A stretch of 64,000 nucleotides of DNA from Streptomyces sp. NBC_00234 (GCF_036195325.1 NZ_CP108101.1:8122001-8186000); one strand, 5' to 3'. Positions 1-9,158 are shown, counted from the stretch's first letter. Numbers and translations: made by a program. The notes: generated by a model from the letters alone, not told the origin.

Positions 1-149
1 TGCGTCAACGGATGGGGCAGAGTCTAGAATTCAACTAAAAGCCGGGCGCATTATTCCGTCCGATTCGCCGCACTCTCGCGAATGCGCCGGCCGGCGTGCT
101 GGAGCGCTCTGACTGAATTCGCCCTGGCTCTTCCCCAGCAGCAGCCGGT

Positions 150-758
150 CTACGCGGCTCCGTACGTCCCGTACTCCGGAAGCCCTGTCGATTCGTATAC
201 GTGAATCGCGAGTCCACCCGGTGTCGTGTCATTGCTCAGGAGTCGCAGTCCGGCCGGGGTACCGCCGTCCGGGAACAGACGGCGACCCGTGCCCACGACC
301 ACCGGGGCGATCGCCAGCCGCAGTTCGTCGATCAGGCCGGCGGCCAACAGGGAATGGGCCAGCCGGGCGCTGCCGTGGATCTGCAGCTCGCGGCCGGGCT
401 GCCGCTTCAATTCGGCGACCTGGGCAGGGACATCGCCGGACAGGATCGTGGTCGGGTCCCACTCGGCCTTGACCAGGCTGTGGGAGGCGACGTACTTCGG
501 CAGGCCGTTCAGGGTGCCGGCGAACGGGTGCTCGGTCATCTTCGGCCAGTCCCGTGCGAAGTTCACGTAGGTGCGGCGGCCGAACAGGAACGCATCCGCT
601 CTGCCGAGCCAGGTGCCGGCCTGGCGTTCGAACTGCTCGTCCATGTGCGGCACGAACCAGCCGCCCCGGGTGAACCCGTCGCTCCTGTCCTCGTCCGGGG
701 AGCCCGGGCCCTGGGAGACGCCGTCCAGCGACAGGAACTCCTGCAGTACCAATCTCAT
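150..758 (-). CDS. Dihydrofolate reductase family protein (RibD C-terminal-like)
   Basis: The 202-residue product has the DHFR/RibD C-terminal fold: an N-terminal strand with LSLDGV, the LFGRRTYVNFA nucleotide-binding segment, and the late GSARLAHSLLAAGLIDELRL segment typical of bacterial DHFR-like reductases of the YyaP/YwjB type. These are small cytoplasmic NAD(P)H-dependent reductases whose natural substrate is usually unknown. The length is normal for the family. The ATG at 758 is preceded by GGAGAGAG about 10 bases upstream. It is monocistronic, 82 bases downstream of the sirtuin on the same strand. The family is clear; the role in folate or riboflavin metabolism is not. Confidence 0.85.
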   Translation of the reverse strand: MRLVLQEFLSLDGVSQGPGSPDEDRSDGFTRGGWFVPHMDEQFERQAGTWLGRADAFLFGRRTYVNFARDWPKMTEHPFAGTLNGLPKYVASHSLVKAEWDPTTILSGDVPAQVAELKRQPGRELQIHGSARLAHSLLAAGLIDELRLAIAPVVVGTGRRLFPDGGTPAGLRLLSNDTTPGGLAIHVYESTGLPEYGTYGAA

Positions 759-840
759 GGCGCACCACTCTCTCCGGGTGGAGGACGTGTCCGTCTCTCC
801 CTCCTAAGACATTGTGGCGCCCGAGAACTCATCGGTCCGC

Positions 841-1746
841 TTATGGAGACCCTGCCGTCCCGTCGTCGACGGGGATGCCCAGGCGGCCGGCCACGGTGGT
901 GAGGGCCGTTCCCAGCGGGAGCGCGACACGGGTCACGGAGTGACGGTCGCCCCGGGTCGGGTCCCGGTTGACGATCAGCACCGGCTTTCCGTCCTGTGCC
1001 GCCTGGCGGACGAACCGAAGGCCGGACATCACCGTCAGTGAGGAGCCGAGGACCAGCAGAGAGGCCGCCCCACGGACCAGTGCGCGGCAGTGCTCGACCC
1101 GCTGCGGGGGCACGGCTTCGCCGAAGAACACCACGTCCGGTTTGAGGATGCCGTCGCACACCGTGCAGGACACCACGCGGAAGTCACCGACCTGCTCGTC
1201 GGTCAGGTCGGCGTCGCCGTCCGGGTTGATCGCGGCGGCCACCGGCCCGAAGCCCTCATTGGCCGCCTCCAGTTGGCGCGCGAGTTCGCGGCGCAAGGTG
1301 AAGGCGCCGCAGGAAAGGCAGACGACCCGGTCCAGGCTTCCGTGGAGTTCCACGGCGCCCTCGCTGCCGGCGGCCCGGTGCAGGCCGTCGACGTTCTGGG
1401 TGATCACACCCGAGAGCAGGCCGTGCCGCCCGAACGCTGCCACGGCCCGGTGCCCGGCGTTGGGGCGGGCGCGGCCGAAGGTGCGCCAGCCCAGGTGACT
1501 GCGCGCCCAGTACCGGCGCCGGGCCCGGGCACTCGCGGTGAACTCCTGGTAGGTCATCGGGGTGTGCCGGCTCAGGCTCCCGCCCTCGCCCCGGTAGTCG
1601 GGGATACCCGACTCCGTGGAGATGCCCGCCCCGCTGAGCACCAGCACACCGCCGGCGCTCAGCGCATCGGCGACCGGCTTCAGATCCGTGGTGCCCGGCG
1701 ACAGGTCCTCGGTAGGGGCCCAGCTCAGAGTGGGGCGCATACGCAT
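841..1746 (-). CDS. Sir2-family NAD-dependent protein deacylase (sirtuin)
   Basis: The 301-residue protein has the sirtuin signatures in order: GAGISTESGIPDYRG (about residues 39-53) for NAD binding, TQNVDGLH (116-123), catalytic His135 in ELHGS, a zinc site of two CxxC pairs (Cys143/146 and Cys194/197), and VLGSSLTV near the C terminus. The family removes acyl groups from protein lysines using NAD. The open frame runs far upstream, but those residues have no homology character, so I start at the ATG at 1746 behind CTGGGGGC. An in-frame ATG at 1740 is an alternative. It follows the Lrp regulator on the same strand after a 127-base gap. Confidence 0.92.
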   Translation of the reverse strand: MRMRPTLSWAPTEDLSPGTTDLKPVADALSAGGVLVLSGAGISTESGIPDYRGEGGSLSRHTPMTYQEFTASARARRRYWARSHLGWRTFGRARPNAGHRAVAAFGRHGLLSGVITQNVDGLHRAAGSEGAVELHGSLDRVVCLSCGAFTLRRELARQLEAANEGFGPVAAAINPDGDADLTDEQVGDFRVVSCTVCDGILKPDVVFFGEAVPPQRVEHCRALVRGAASLLVLGSSLTVMSGLRFVRQAAQDGKPVLIVNRDPTRGDRHSVTRVALPLGTALTTVAGRLGIPVDDGTAGSP

Positions 1747-1873
1747 GCCCCCAGAGTACGGAACACGGCGCTGCCACCCGCCTCCCCGTCGGCGGCACCG
1801 CTTTCGCGGCGAGGTCACGCCGACGCGGCTGCGCGAATCATCCGTGCCGGACCGCGCGGCGCGGCGCCGGGGC

Positions 1874-2986
1874 TCAGAGCCCCACGGGCACGTGCCCGAT
1901 CGCGCGACCGCTGTCGTCCAGGACGCGGCCCATGCGCTTGGCCGTGCGCAGGGTGACGGTCCGGTCCTGGACGGCGAGCCGGGGGAAGCGCTCGTCGAGC
2001 AGTGACTCCAGTGCCGTGATCCCGTCGAGACCGCGCAGCCAGACGGAGAACAGCAGATTGCAGGAGCCGGTGACCGAGGCGCACAGCCGGGTCTGCGGCA
2101 GTCGCGCGAGCGCCCCGCCGATGGCGTCGAGCTCTCCGTGCGGCACGACCGCACGGTACGTGGCGATCGCCGGCCACCCGGCCAGCTGCTGGGCCAGGTC
2201 GCAGCGGAGCAGGATCTCGCGTTCCCGCAGCTCGTGGGTGAGCCGGCGGCGCACGGTGGACTCGCTCAGGCCGCTGCGGGCGGCGAGCTCGGCCCAGCCC
2301 GCGCGGCCGTCGGCGCCGAGGGCCGCGAGCAGCTCCGGGCCGGCATCGGTACGAGGCCCGAACGGGAAGGGCCGGCCGACCTTGCTGCCGGCGGGTCCTG
2401 CGACCGTGTGCGGCCCGGTGAGCCGGGCGCGGCCCGCCGGTTCCAGGGCGCGCACCTTCCAGCCGCTGCCCTCCTGGTAGAGCCGGATGCCGAGCCGGGT
2501 GCGGGTGGAACGCACACCGGGCAGTACGGCGATGTCGCTGCCGACGCGGCGGCCGAGCGCGGGCAGGTCCGCGGCGGCCACCGTCAGGAACAGGTCGAAG
2601 TCGCCGACCACGTGCTCGACGCTGATCACCCACGGCAGGGCGGTGAGCCGCTCGCTCAACTCCGCCAGCTGCCGTGGCCGGCAGATGAGCTCGACATAGC
2701 CGACGGTCGCGGTCGCGGGTCCCGCGTACGCCGTGACCCAGGCCAGGCCCGCGCTCTCCAGCCGCGCCCAGCGCCGGGCCGCGGTCGTCGCGTCGACCCC
2801 GATGGCCGGACCGATCCGGGACCAGGCGGCGCGCGGATCGGTCTGCAGCGCGTCGACGAGCGCGAGGTCGATCTCCTCGAAGCCCGTGACGGATCCCGGC
2901 GCGGAAGTCGGTCTGTTGCTCTTTTCCTGCAATCTCGCCCCTAATTCGCACGACGGACAGAACCTGTCTGCACTTCTGTGACGCAT
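1874..2986 (-). CDS. Lrp/AsnC-family regulator with duplicated HTH-RAM unit
   Basis: The protein of about 370 residues contains two successive AsnC-type units. The first has a winged HTH (FEEIDLALVDALQTDPRAAWSR onward) and a RAM-like ligand domain (YVELICRP...VEHVVGDFDLFL). The second has an HTH around AELAARSGLSESTVRRRLTH and a RAM-like domain with SVTGSCNLLFSVWL. Ordinary Lrp proteins have one unit of about 150 residues; this double form is common in Streptomyces. It is divergent from the MFS transporter and amidohydrolase pair and is the likely local regulator of that operon. The start is uncertain: the ATG at 2986 has GGTGGAG 11 bases upstream, while GTG at 2998 and a TTG further in are also possible. 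Confidence 0.85.
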   Translation of the reverse strand: MRHRSADRFCPSCELGARLQEKSNRPTSAPGSVTGFEEIDLALVDALQTDPRAAWSRIGPAIGVDATTAARRWARLESAGLAWVTAYAGPATATVGYVELICRPRQLAELSERLTALPWVISVEHVVGDFDLFLTVAAADLPALGRRVGSDIAVLPGVRSTRTRLGIRLYQEGSGWKVRALEPAGRARLTGPHTVAGPAGSKVGRPFPFGPRTDAGPELLAALGADGRAGWAELAARSGLSESTVRRRLTHELREREILLRCDLAQQLAGWPAIATYRAVVPHGELDAIGGALARLPQTRLCASVTGSCNLLFSVWLRGLDGITALESLLDERFPRLAVQDRTVTLRTAKRMGRVLDDSGRAIGHVPVGL

Positions 2987-3031
2987 GTGTCGCACCACTC
3001 CACCAGCACGCCCACTCTAGAAGGAGTGTCC

Positions 3032-4390
3032 GTGGCCTCACCGTCCCCGGTCCGCAGCAGGGAACGCCTCGACCGACGCGCGAAGCTCACCGTCGCGTTG
3101 CTCTTCGGCGCCTGGCTCATCGACTACGTCGATCGGCTCGTCATCAATCTCGCCCTGCCCTCGATCGGCAAGGAGTTCGACCTCACCCGTACCGAGCAGG
3201 GACTCACCGTCTCGGTGTTCTTCCTCGCGTACGCGCTCTGCCAGATACCCGGCGGAATGCTCGCCGACCGCTTCGGCGCCAAGCGCGTCACCTGCTGGGC
3301 GCTGCTGATCTGGTCGGTGTTCACGGCCGTGACCGGCCTCGCCGGGTCGTTCGCGATCCTGCTGGTGGTGCGGTTCCTGTTCGGGGCCGCCGAGGGCATC
3401 TTCCCCAGTGCCTCGATGAAGGCGATCACCGAGCGGACGACGCCGGGGCAGCGGATGAGCGCCAACGGCATCGTGCAGTCCTCGAACGCGGTGGGCGCGG
3501 TCCTCGCGCCGCTCGTCGCCGCCCCGCTGATCATCCAGTTCGGCTGGCGCTCGGCCTTCTTCACGGTCGCCGCCGTGGGTGTCTTCGTGTACGCGGCGGT
3601 CCAGCTCTGGCTGCCCGAGACGGTCCGGAGCGCCCAAGGCCCCGTCTCCGTCGGCACTGCTGCCCGTGTCGTGCTGCGCTCGCCCGCAATGTGGGGGTTC
3701 GCCGGCATGTTCTTCGGTTACGACATCATCGTGTGGGGTCTGAACACCTGGGTGCCGTCGTACCTCAGTGAGGAGCGGGGCATCGCGCTGACCTCGGCCG
3801 GCGCCCTCGCGGTGATCCCGGCGGGTGCCGCGACCGCTGCCGTCGTGATCGGCGGTCGGCTGGCGGACCGGCTCCAGGGGCGGCAGCGTCTCGTGGTGGT
3901 GCCCGCGATGGTGGTGGCCTCCATCGCGCTGGTCCTGATGGCGACGGCGTCGACGACGCCGACGTTCGTGCTGTGGATGACCGTGGCCATCACCTCCTCG
4001 TCACTGTCGTACATGCCGGTCTACGCCGTGCCGCTGCGCAGCCTGCCGGCCGAACTCACCGGCGTCGGCGCGGGGATGATCACCTTCGGCGGGCAACTCG
4101 CCGGTGTCGTCGCCCCCACCGCGATGGGCGCGCTCGCCGACCGCGCGGGATTCGGCGCCGCCTTCGGCTTCCTGGTGGTCGGCGCCGTCCTGGCCGCGGT
4201 CCTCGCGGTCACCACACCGCAGGACACCGACTCCTTCCGTCGGGCGCTGCGGCTGCCCGACGCTCCGGCCGGGGACACACACCCTGTACCGACGGAATCC
4301 GCGGCACTCATGGCGCCCGTGGGCTCCGCCGTGCCCGAGGACCCCATGGATCCCAGGGGGACCGTGGAAACAGAAAGCGAGAAGGCATGA
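3032..4390 (+). CDS. MFS transporter
   Basis: The 452-residue integral membrane protein has about 12 hydrophobic helices and an MFS loop 2-3 motif, GGMLADRFGAKRV. It resembles the anion:cation symporter group that moves organic acids. The reading frame is open upstream, but the GTG at 3032 has a clear AAGGAG six bases away (3021-3026), and the extra N-terminal residues look non-coding. Its stop overlaps the start of the amidohydrolase (ATGA at 4387-4390), so the two are translationally coupled. I infer import of an acylated or amide-linked acid that the coupled enzyme then cleaves. The substrate is not visible from sequence. Confidence 0.9.
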   Translation: MASPSPVRSRERLDRRAKLTVALLFGAWLIDYVDRLVINLALPSIGKEFDLTRTEQGLTVSVFFLAYALCQIPGGMLADRFGAKRVTCWALLIWSVFTAVTGLAGSFAILLVVRFLFGAAEGIFPSASMKAITERTTPGQRMSANGIVQSSNAVGAVLAPLVAAPLIIQFGWRSAFFTVAAVGVFVYAAVQLWLPETVRSAQGPVSVGTAARVVLRSPAMWGFAGMFFGYDIIVWGLNTWVPSYLSEERGIALTSAGALAVIPAGAATAAVVIGGRLADRLQGRQRLVVVPAMVVASIALVLMATASTTPTFVLWMTVAITSSSLSYMPVYAVPLRSLPAELTGVGAGMITFGGQLAGVVAPTAMGALADRAGFGAAFGFLVVGAVLAAVLAVTTPQDTDSFRRALRLPDAPAGDTHPVPTESAALMAPVGSAVPEDPMDPRGTVETESEKA

Positions 4391-5667
4391 CCACCGACAC
4401 CGATCTCACCACCGGGCTCGACGCGCTTCTTCCCTCCCTGCGCGAGCTCTACCAGGACCTGCACAGCCACCCCGAGCTGTCGCTCCAGGAGACCCGAACC
4501 GCAGGCGTCGTCGCCGGGATGCTGCGCGCCCAGCCCGGCTGGGAGGTGACCGAGGGCGTCGGCGGAACCGGCGTCGTCGGCGTGCTCACCAACGGCGAGG
4601 GCCCGACCGTCCTGCTGCGCGCCGACATGGACGCCCTGCCGGTCCAGGAAGCGACCGGGCTGCCCTACGCCTCGGTGGCGCGCGCCACCGACCGCGAAGG
4701 CAACGACGTCCCCGTGATGCACGCCTGCGGTCACGACATGCACATCACCTGCCTGCTCGGGGTGACGGCGCTGCTCGCGCACCACCGGGACGGCTGGCAC
4801 GGCACGGTCGTCGCCGTCTTCCAGCCCGCCGAGGAGACCGCCGAGGGCGCACGCGCCATGCTCGACGACGGCTTCGCCGAGCGCTTCCCGAAGCCGGACG
4901 TCTGCCTCGGCCAGCACGTGGGTCCGTTCCCCACGGGGGTCGCCGTCACCCGGCCCGGACCGCTGATGGCGGCCTCGGACAGCTACCGGGTACGGCTCTT
5001 CGGTCGCGGGGGGCACGGTTCGGCGCCCGAGTCGACGGTGGACCCGGTGGTGATGGCGGCGGCGGTGGTCATGCGGCTGCAGACGGTGGTCTCCCGCGAG
5101 GTCGGCGCCTCGCAGGCCGCGGTCGTGACGGTGGGTTCGATCCACGCCGGCACGAAGGAGAACATCATCCCCGACGAGGCCGAGCTGAAACTGAACATCC
5201 GCTCCGTCGACCCCGTCGTACGCGAGAGGGTACTCGCCGCGGTCCGCCGCATCGTCACGGCCGAAGCGGAGGCGTCGGGCGCTCCCAAGGAGCCGGAGAT
5301 CACGTCCCTGGGCTCCTTCCCTCTCACCGTGAACACCGCGGACGCCACCGCGACGACGGTCGAGGCCCTGCGCGGTGCACTGGGCGAGCAGGCCGTACTG
5401 ACGCTGTCGCAGCCGGTCAACGGCAGTGAGGACTTCGGCCTGTTCGGTACGGAGCTCGGGGCGCCCTCGGTGTTCTGGCACTTCGGGGGCGCCGACCCGG
5501 CCGCCTTCGCCGGGACCACCGCCGAGTCCCTGGCGAGCCGCGGCCTCCCGCCGGAGATTCCCATGAACCACTCCCCTTACTACGCGCCTCTCCAGGACCC
5601 CACCGTCGAACTCGGTGTCCGGGCTCTGCTGGGCGCGGCCCGCGCCTGGCTCGCGCCGGGGGAGTGA
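4387..5667 (+). CDS. M20D-family amidohydrolase (hippurate hydrolase-like)
   Basis: The 426-residue metallopeptidase-fold hydrolase has all expected metal and catalytic motifs: HSHPELSLQE near the N terminus, RADMDALPV, MHACGHDMH, QPAEETAEGA, the dimerisation-domain start GRGGHGSAPES, and the late NGSEDFGLF and MNHSPYYAP. The family hydrolyses N-acyl amino acids, indole-acetyl conjugates or similar amides in the cytoplasm. The start ATG at 4387 overlaps the stop of the MFS gene, and GAAGG lies just upstream inside that gene. The divergent Lrp-type regulator fits an amino-acid-like inducer, but that is inference. Confidence 0.93.
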   Translation: MTTDTDLTTGLDALLPSLRELYQDLHSHPELSLQETRTAGVVAGMLRAQPGWEVTEGVGGTGVVGVLTNGEGPTVLLRADMDALPVQEATGLPYASVARATDREGNDVPVMHACGHDMHITCLLGVTALLAHHRDGWHGTVVAVFQPAEETAEGARAMLDDGFAERFPKPDVCLGQHVGPFPTGVAVTRPGPLMAASDSYRVRLFGRGGHGSAPESTVDPVVMAAAVVMRLQTVVSREVGASQAAVVTVGSIHAGTKENIIPDEAELKLNIRSVDPVVRERVLAAVRRIVTAEAEASGAPKEPEITSLGSFPLTVNTADATATTVEALRGALGEQAVLTLSQPVNGSEDFGLFGTELGAPSVFWHFGGADPAAFAGTTAESLASRGLPPEIPMNHSPYYAPLQDPTVELGVRALLGAARAWLAPGE

Positions 5668-5707
5668 CACCGGTCCCGGGCTCTGCTCGGCCGAGCCGAG
5701 AGGGTGC

Positions 5708-7264
5708 TCAGCGCTTCGGCCCGGCCGCCGGCCGCAGTTCGAACCAGTCGAAGGCAGGGGCGCCCCGGGTCGCGTACATCCCGAGGACCCGGCCGGTGAA
5801 GCCACCGGCCACCTCGGTGGTGAGGTAGCGGCCGTCGAGTTCGGCGAGGATCTCGAACGTTCCGCCCTCCGTCTCGTACCCGAGACGGAGGGTGTCGGGG
5901 CCGCCGACCCGGAGGCCGGCCGGGAGCGCGGCCCCGGGTTCCGTGGGACGTGCCGTGACGGTGGGCGGCAGGACCCCGGTGGTGGTGATGTCGACCCGCA
6001 GGGTCAACGGGCCCGGAGGGACGGCTCGTTCGGCGACGGTCTGGCGCAACGGCCCGATCCGGGCGACCACCCGCACGGTGCCTTCGCCGATCTCCACCTG
6101 GTAGTGGTGCGCCTCGTCGAGGCGTACGGCGATTCCGCCCCGGTCACCCCCGCCCGCGTCGACACGCGTCCGCGCGCTGCAGTCGGGATCGCGCTGGCGT
6201 CGGCCCAGGAACACAGCGCCGGGGGTCTCCAGGCCGTCCGTCCGGGCGTGCAGCACCACGTGGCCCGGCCGCGTGTCGAGCCCTACGGCACTCGGGTCGT
6301 GCCGTCTCAGCGACATCCAGCAGGGTGCGAGTGCGGGGGAGTCGAAGTCGTCGCGAACCGGCTCGGCGGGCCAGGGGTGCGGGGGCAACGCGGGCGCCGG
6401 GGCGCGGAGTTCCAGCGGTCCCGGCAGCGGCCATTCGTCCTCCCACCGGACGGGCACCAGGAACGTCTCCCGGCCCATGCCGTGGAACTTCGGGGTGTCA
6501 CCGAGGGGACGGGTGCCGAGCAGAACCATCCACCAGGTGCCGTCCTGCGCCTGTACGAGATCCCCGTGGCCGGTGTTCTGCACCGGGTGGCCCGTACTGC
6601 GGTGGGACAGCACGGGGTTGTCCGGGTGCGGCTCGAACGGCCCCGGCAGCGTGCGGGCACGGGCCACCGACATCGCGTGACCGCGCTCCGTGCCGCCCTC
6701 CGACAGCAGGAGGTACCACCAGTCGCCGATCCGGTACAGGTGCGGGCCCTCCGGATACTGCAGCCCGCTCCCGGACCACATGGGCACCGGCTCGCCCAGG
6801 AGTTCGCCCGTCTCCGGTTCGATGCGCACTCCGCGGATCATCCCGTCGTGCGAGAACACGCACCAGCAGTGCCCCTCGTCGTCCCAGGCCAGATCGGGGT
6901 CGATGCCGGGGATGCCGACCGGTACGGGTTCCGACCACGGGCCGACGGGGTCCTTCGCGGTCACCATGACGGTGCCCGCGCCGGCGACCACGGTGGTGAT
7001 CATCCAGAAGCGCCCGTCGTGGAACCGCAGCGTGGGCGCGTACACACCGCACGAGGACGGGACTTCGTCGGTCAGCGCCAGCTGCGAGGGCCGGTCCAGG
7101 GCGTGCCCGATCAGCCGCCAGTGCACGAGGTCGCGGCTGTGCCACAGCGGCACCCCGGGTACGTACTCGAAGCTGGACGTCGCCACGTAGTAGTCGTCGC
7201 CCACGCGACAGATGGTCGGATCGGGGCTGAAGCCCGGTATCACCGGATTGTCGAAGAGCGCCAT
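5708..7264 (-). CDS. Glycoside hydrolase family 43 (beta-xylosidase/arabinofuranosidase type)
   Basis: The 518-residue enzyme starts with the GH43 hallmark NPVIPGFSPDPTICRVGDDYY (catalytic base Asp in DPTI), followed by the blade motifs APTLRFHDGRFWM and QYPEGPHLYR, the likely proton donor Glu in the latter. The last 200 residues form a jelly-roll domain of the GH43 C2 type. No signal peptide is visible, so it probably acts on imported oligosaccharides. I start at ATG 7264 because AGGACGG sits 5 bases upstream; the longer GTG at 7291 lacks a ribosome site. Two GAAGCGCTTC operators upstream suggest LacI-type repression. The gene converges with the M20 hydrolase. Confidence 0.92.
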   Translation of the reverse strand: MALFDNPVIPGFSPDPTICRVGDDYYVATSSFEYVPGVPLWHSRDLVHWRLIGHALDRPSQLALTDEVPSSCGVYAPTLRFHDGRFWMITTVVAGAGTVMVTAKDPVGPWSEPVPVGIPGIDPDLAWDDEGHCWCVFSHDGMIRGVRIEPETGELLGEPVPMWSGSGLQYPEGPHLYRIGDWWYLLLSEGGTERGHAMSVARARTLPGPFEPHPDNPVLSHRSTGHPVQNTGHGDLVQAQDGTWWMVLLGTRPLGDTPKFHGMGRETFLVPVRWEDEWPLPGPLELRAPAPALPPHPWPAEPVRDDFDSPALAPCWMSLRRHDPSAVGLDTRPGHVVLHARTDGLETPGAVFLGRRQRDPDCSARTRVDAGGGDRGGIAVRLDEAHHYQVEIGEGTVRVVARIGPLRQTVAERAVPPGPLTLRVDITTTGVLPPTVTARPTEPGAALPAGLRVGGPDTLRLGYETEGGTFEILAELDGRYLTTEVAGGFTGRVLGMYATRGAPAFDWFELRPAAGPKR

Positions 7265-7353
7265 GTCCGTCCTCGGGTGGGTCGCGGTCACGCAGTCGGA
7301 CAGGCGCCGGCGAAGGACGGGCCGTCAGGCGTACGGGCTCCAACGGCAGATCG

Positions 7354-7368
7354 TTGAAGCGCTTCGAA
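7354..7368. promoter_or_regulatory. LacI-type operator O1 upstream of GH43
   Basis: The sequence TTGAAGCGCTTCGAA contains the perfect 10-bp palindrome GAAGCGCTTC (7356-7365) with a central CG, the usual form of LacI-family operators in actinobacteria. It lies about 90 bases upstream of the GH43 start codon. The regulator that binds it is not next to the gene. Confidence 0.6.
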
Positions 7369-7476
7369 GATCGCACTTGGGTGGTGGGCTGTCAATAACG
7401 TGCGCCAGGGTCGGTCTCTGCCCTGGTCCGCGCAGGCGAGTGGGGGCCGTAGGCGTGCGGGTTCCGGGCAGGGTGG

Positions 7477-7490
7477 TCGAAGCGCTTCGA
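7477..7490. promoter_or_regulatory. LacI-type operator O2 upstream of GH43
   Basis: TCGAAGCGCTTCGA is a perfect 14-bp palindrome sharing the GAAGCGCTTC core of the site at 7356-7365, 122 bases centre to centre. It also lies close to the 3' end of the convergent-side TetR gene. Paired sites at this spacing would allow looping repression of the GH43 promoter. Confidence 0.6.
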
Positions 7491-7537
7491 TTAAGGTGAG
7501 CCGGTATCCGTGAGGGGTTGCGGTCGACCCGGGGCGG

Positions 7538-8263
7538 TTACCTCTGCGGGGTGATGCCGAAGGACCGGACGAGCTGGGTCAGTTCTTCACGGAAGAGCTT
7601 CTCCGGGCTGAGGGCCTGGGTCCGCAGGTGGCCGTAGATCTCTAGGGACACGAGGCCGTGCAAGTGGCTCCAGATGCGCAGGGCGAGGGCCACGGCAGCC
7701 GGGGGCAGCTCGGGGAAGGCCGGACGGACCTTGTCGAGGAGACCTGCCTCGAAGTCGGACCACTCGAAGTCGCTGTCCGCGTAGCGGTGTTCGGCGTGCG
7801 GCCAGGCGGCGGCTGCCAGCGCCGTGATGCCGGTGCAGACGCGGTGGGCGGCGTCCGGGGCGGCGCCGCCCTCGGGGGGTCGGTACCCGGGCACGGGGTC
7901 ACCGTAGATGAGGCGGAAGCCCTCGGGATTGGCCAGTGCCCAGTTCCTGAAGGCGTGCGCCCATGCCTGGATCCGGGCGGCCGGGTCCTGAGCGGGGGCG
8001 GCGTCCCAGGCCGCGTCCACCGTGTCGGCCAGCGAGGTGTAGACGTTGTTGATCAGCGTGGTGACCAAGTCGTCACGGGTGGCGAAGTAGCCGTAGATGG
8101 CGTTGGCCGTCATGCCCATTTCGCGGGCGATGGCCCGCAGGGTGATCGCGTCGGGTCCTCCCGAGGCCATCAGCTCCAGCGCGACCCTCTTGATCTCGGC
8201 GGTCGTCTCGGCCCGCAACCGCTCGCGGCGCCCTTTGGTGCTTCCCACGCTTCCCACGAGCAC
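7538..8263 (-). CDS. TetR-family transcriptional regulator
   Basis: The 241-residue protein has an N-terminal TetR HTH (about residues 20-70, with AIAREMGMTANAIYGYFATRDDLV) and a C-terminal ligand domain of the WHG/TetR_C_13 kind (PEGFRLIYGDPVPGY and the late WSHLHGLVSLEIYGHL). It is divergent from an NAD(P)-binding oxidoreductase, the classic arrangement in which the regulator represses its neighbour and itself. Several GTG codons (8263, 8257, 8248) could be the start and none has a strong ribosome site. Confidence 0.9.
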   Translation of the reverse strand: MLVGSVGSTKGRRERLRAETTAEIKRVALELMASGGPDAITLRAIAREMGMTANAIYGYFATRDDLVTTLINNVYTSLADTVDAAWDAAPAQDPAARIQAWAHAFRNWALANPEGFRLIYGDPVPGYRPPEGGAAPDAAHRVCTGITALAAAAWPHAEHRYADSDFEWSDFEAGLLDKVRPAFPELPPAAVALALRIWSHLHGLVSLEIYGHLRTQALSPEKLFREELTQLVRSFGITPQR

Positions 8264-8386
8264 GCACTCTACAGCGTCATAAAACTGAGTGCCGTATCAA
8301 AACTTCACACCGTATAGTTTCTGCGTGCCGCGAAGGGAGATGGCGGCACGGGCAACCGACCTACGAGCGATCACCAGGGGAGAGCC
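8264..8386. promoter_or_regulatory. Divergent TetR/oxidoreductase promoter region
   Basis: This 123-base intergenic stretch is much richer in A/T than its surroundings. It contains a TATAGT hexamer at 8313-8318, a plausible -10 for the rightward gene, and a repeated CCGTAT (8292-8297 and 8310-8315). A TetR site is expected here, but I cannot identify one perfect operator. Confidence 0.4.
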
Positions 8387-9088
8387 ATGTACATCGGAGT
8401 CATCGGGGCCACGGGGGGCATCGGCAGTCGCGTCGTCACCGAAGCGCTCGGCCGGGGGCACCACGTCGCGGCCTTCAGCCGCGACGCCACGCGGATCGAG
8501 GAGGACCGGAAGGGCATCGCCTGGCAGAGTGTCGACGTCCTCGACGCCGGCGCGATCGCCGCCGTCCTGCCCGGACTCGACGTCCTGATCAGTGCTTTCC
8601 AGCCCGGAAACGCCGCCAAGGACATCGCCGACACCGTGACCCGCTCGATCGCCGATCCCACGGTGTACGCCACCGCCGCGCGTGCGCTCCTGAAGGCGCT
8701 GGAGAGTCATCCCCGGACCCGGCTCCTCGTCATCGGCGGCGCCGGCAGTCTGGAGATCGAGCCCGGACTCGTACGGGCCGACTCCGACGAGCTGTTGCAC
8801 GAGACCCTCGACGCGATCGGCCTGCCGAGGGAGTACGCCGCCGCGGTGCGCGGCCACTGGGACGCTCTGGACGTCCTGCGCACGTCCAACCGGTTGTGGA
8901 CCTACTTCAGTCCCGCCGAGGACATCGCGCCCGGCGAGCGCACGGGCCGGTTCCGGATCGGCGGCGACCAGCCGGTCCTCGACGCGGACGGGCGCAGCCG
9001 CATCTCGATGGAGGACGCCGCAGTTGCCCTCGTCGACGAGGCGGAACTGCCCCGCTTCGTCCAGCGCCGCTTCACCGTCGGCTACTGA
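8387..9088 (+). CDS. NAD(P)-binding oxidoreductase, atypical SDR (NmrA/YwnB-like)
   Basis: The 233-residue protein opens with a Rossmann motif, MYIGVIGATGGIGSRVVTEA, followed by GHHVAAFSRDATR and a strand with LLVIGGAGSLE. This matches the NAD(P)H-binding SDR_a5-like family. There is no canonical YxxxK pair at the usual place, as in many family members that are redox sensors or flavin reductases. The ATG at 8387 follows AGGGGAGAGCC. The divergent TetR gene is its probable regulator. Confidence 0.88.
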   Translation: MYIGVIGATGGIGSRVVTEALGRGHHVAAFSRDATRIEEDRKGIAWQSVDVLDAGAIAAVLPGLDVLISAFQPGNAAKDIADTVTRSIADPTVYATAARALLKALESHPRTRLLVIGGAGSLEIEPGLVRADSDELLHETLDAIGLPREYAAAVRGHWDALDVLRTSNRLWTYFSPAEDIAPGERTGRFRIGGDQPVLDADGRSRISMEDAAVALVDEAELPRFVQRRFTVGY

Positions 9089-9158
9089 ACGGGTAGGAGG
9101 CACCGTTGTCGGCCCCGACCCGAATGCGCCCCCATTGCCGGCAGGCGAAGGGGGCCGA

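Noticed and set aside
1..149. 65-codon minus frame at the left edge (35-232)
   Set aside because: It overlaps the end of the DHFR-like gene and has no ribosome site or family likeness; I see nothing supported in the first 149 bases.
3973..4386. Upstream extension of the amidohydrolase frame
   Set aside because: The 138 extra codons overlap the MFS gene in another frame and are Arg/His-rich; the ATG at 4387 with the coupled stop is the real start.
5615..7357. 580-codon plus-strand frame over the GH43 gene
   Set aside because: It is the antisense shadow of a clear GH43 gene; its Arg/Gly/His-rich product resembles no family.
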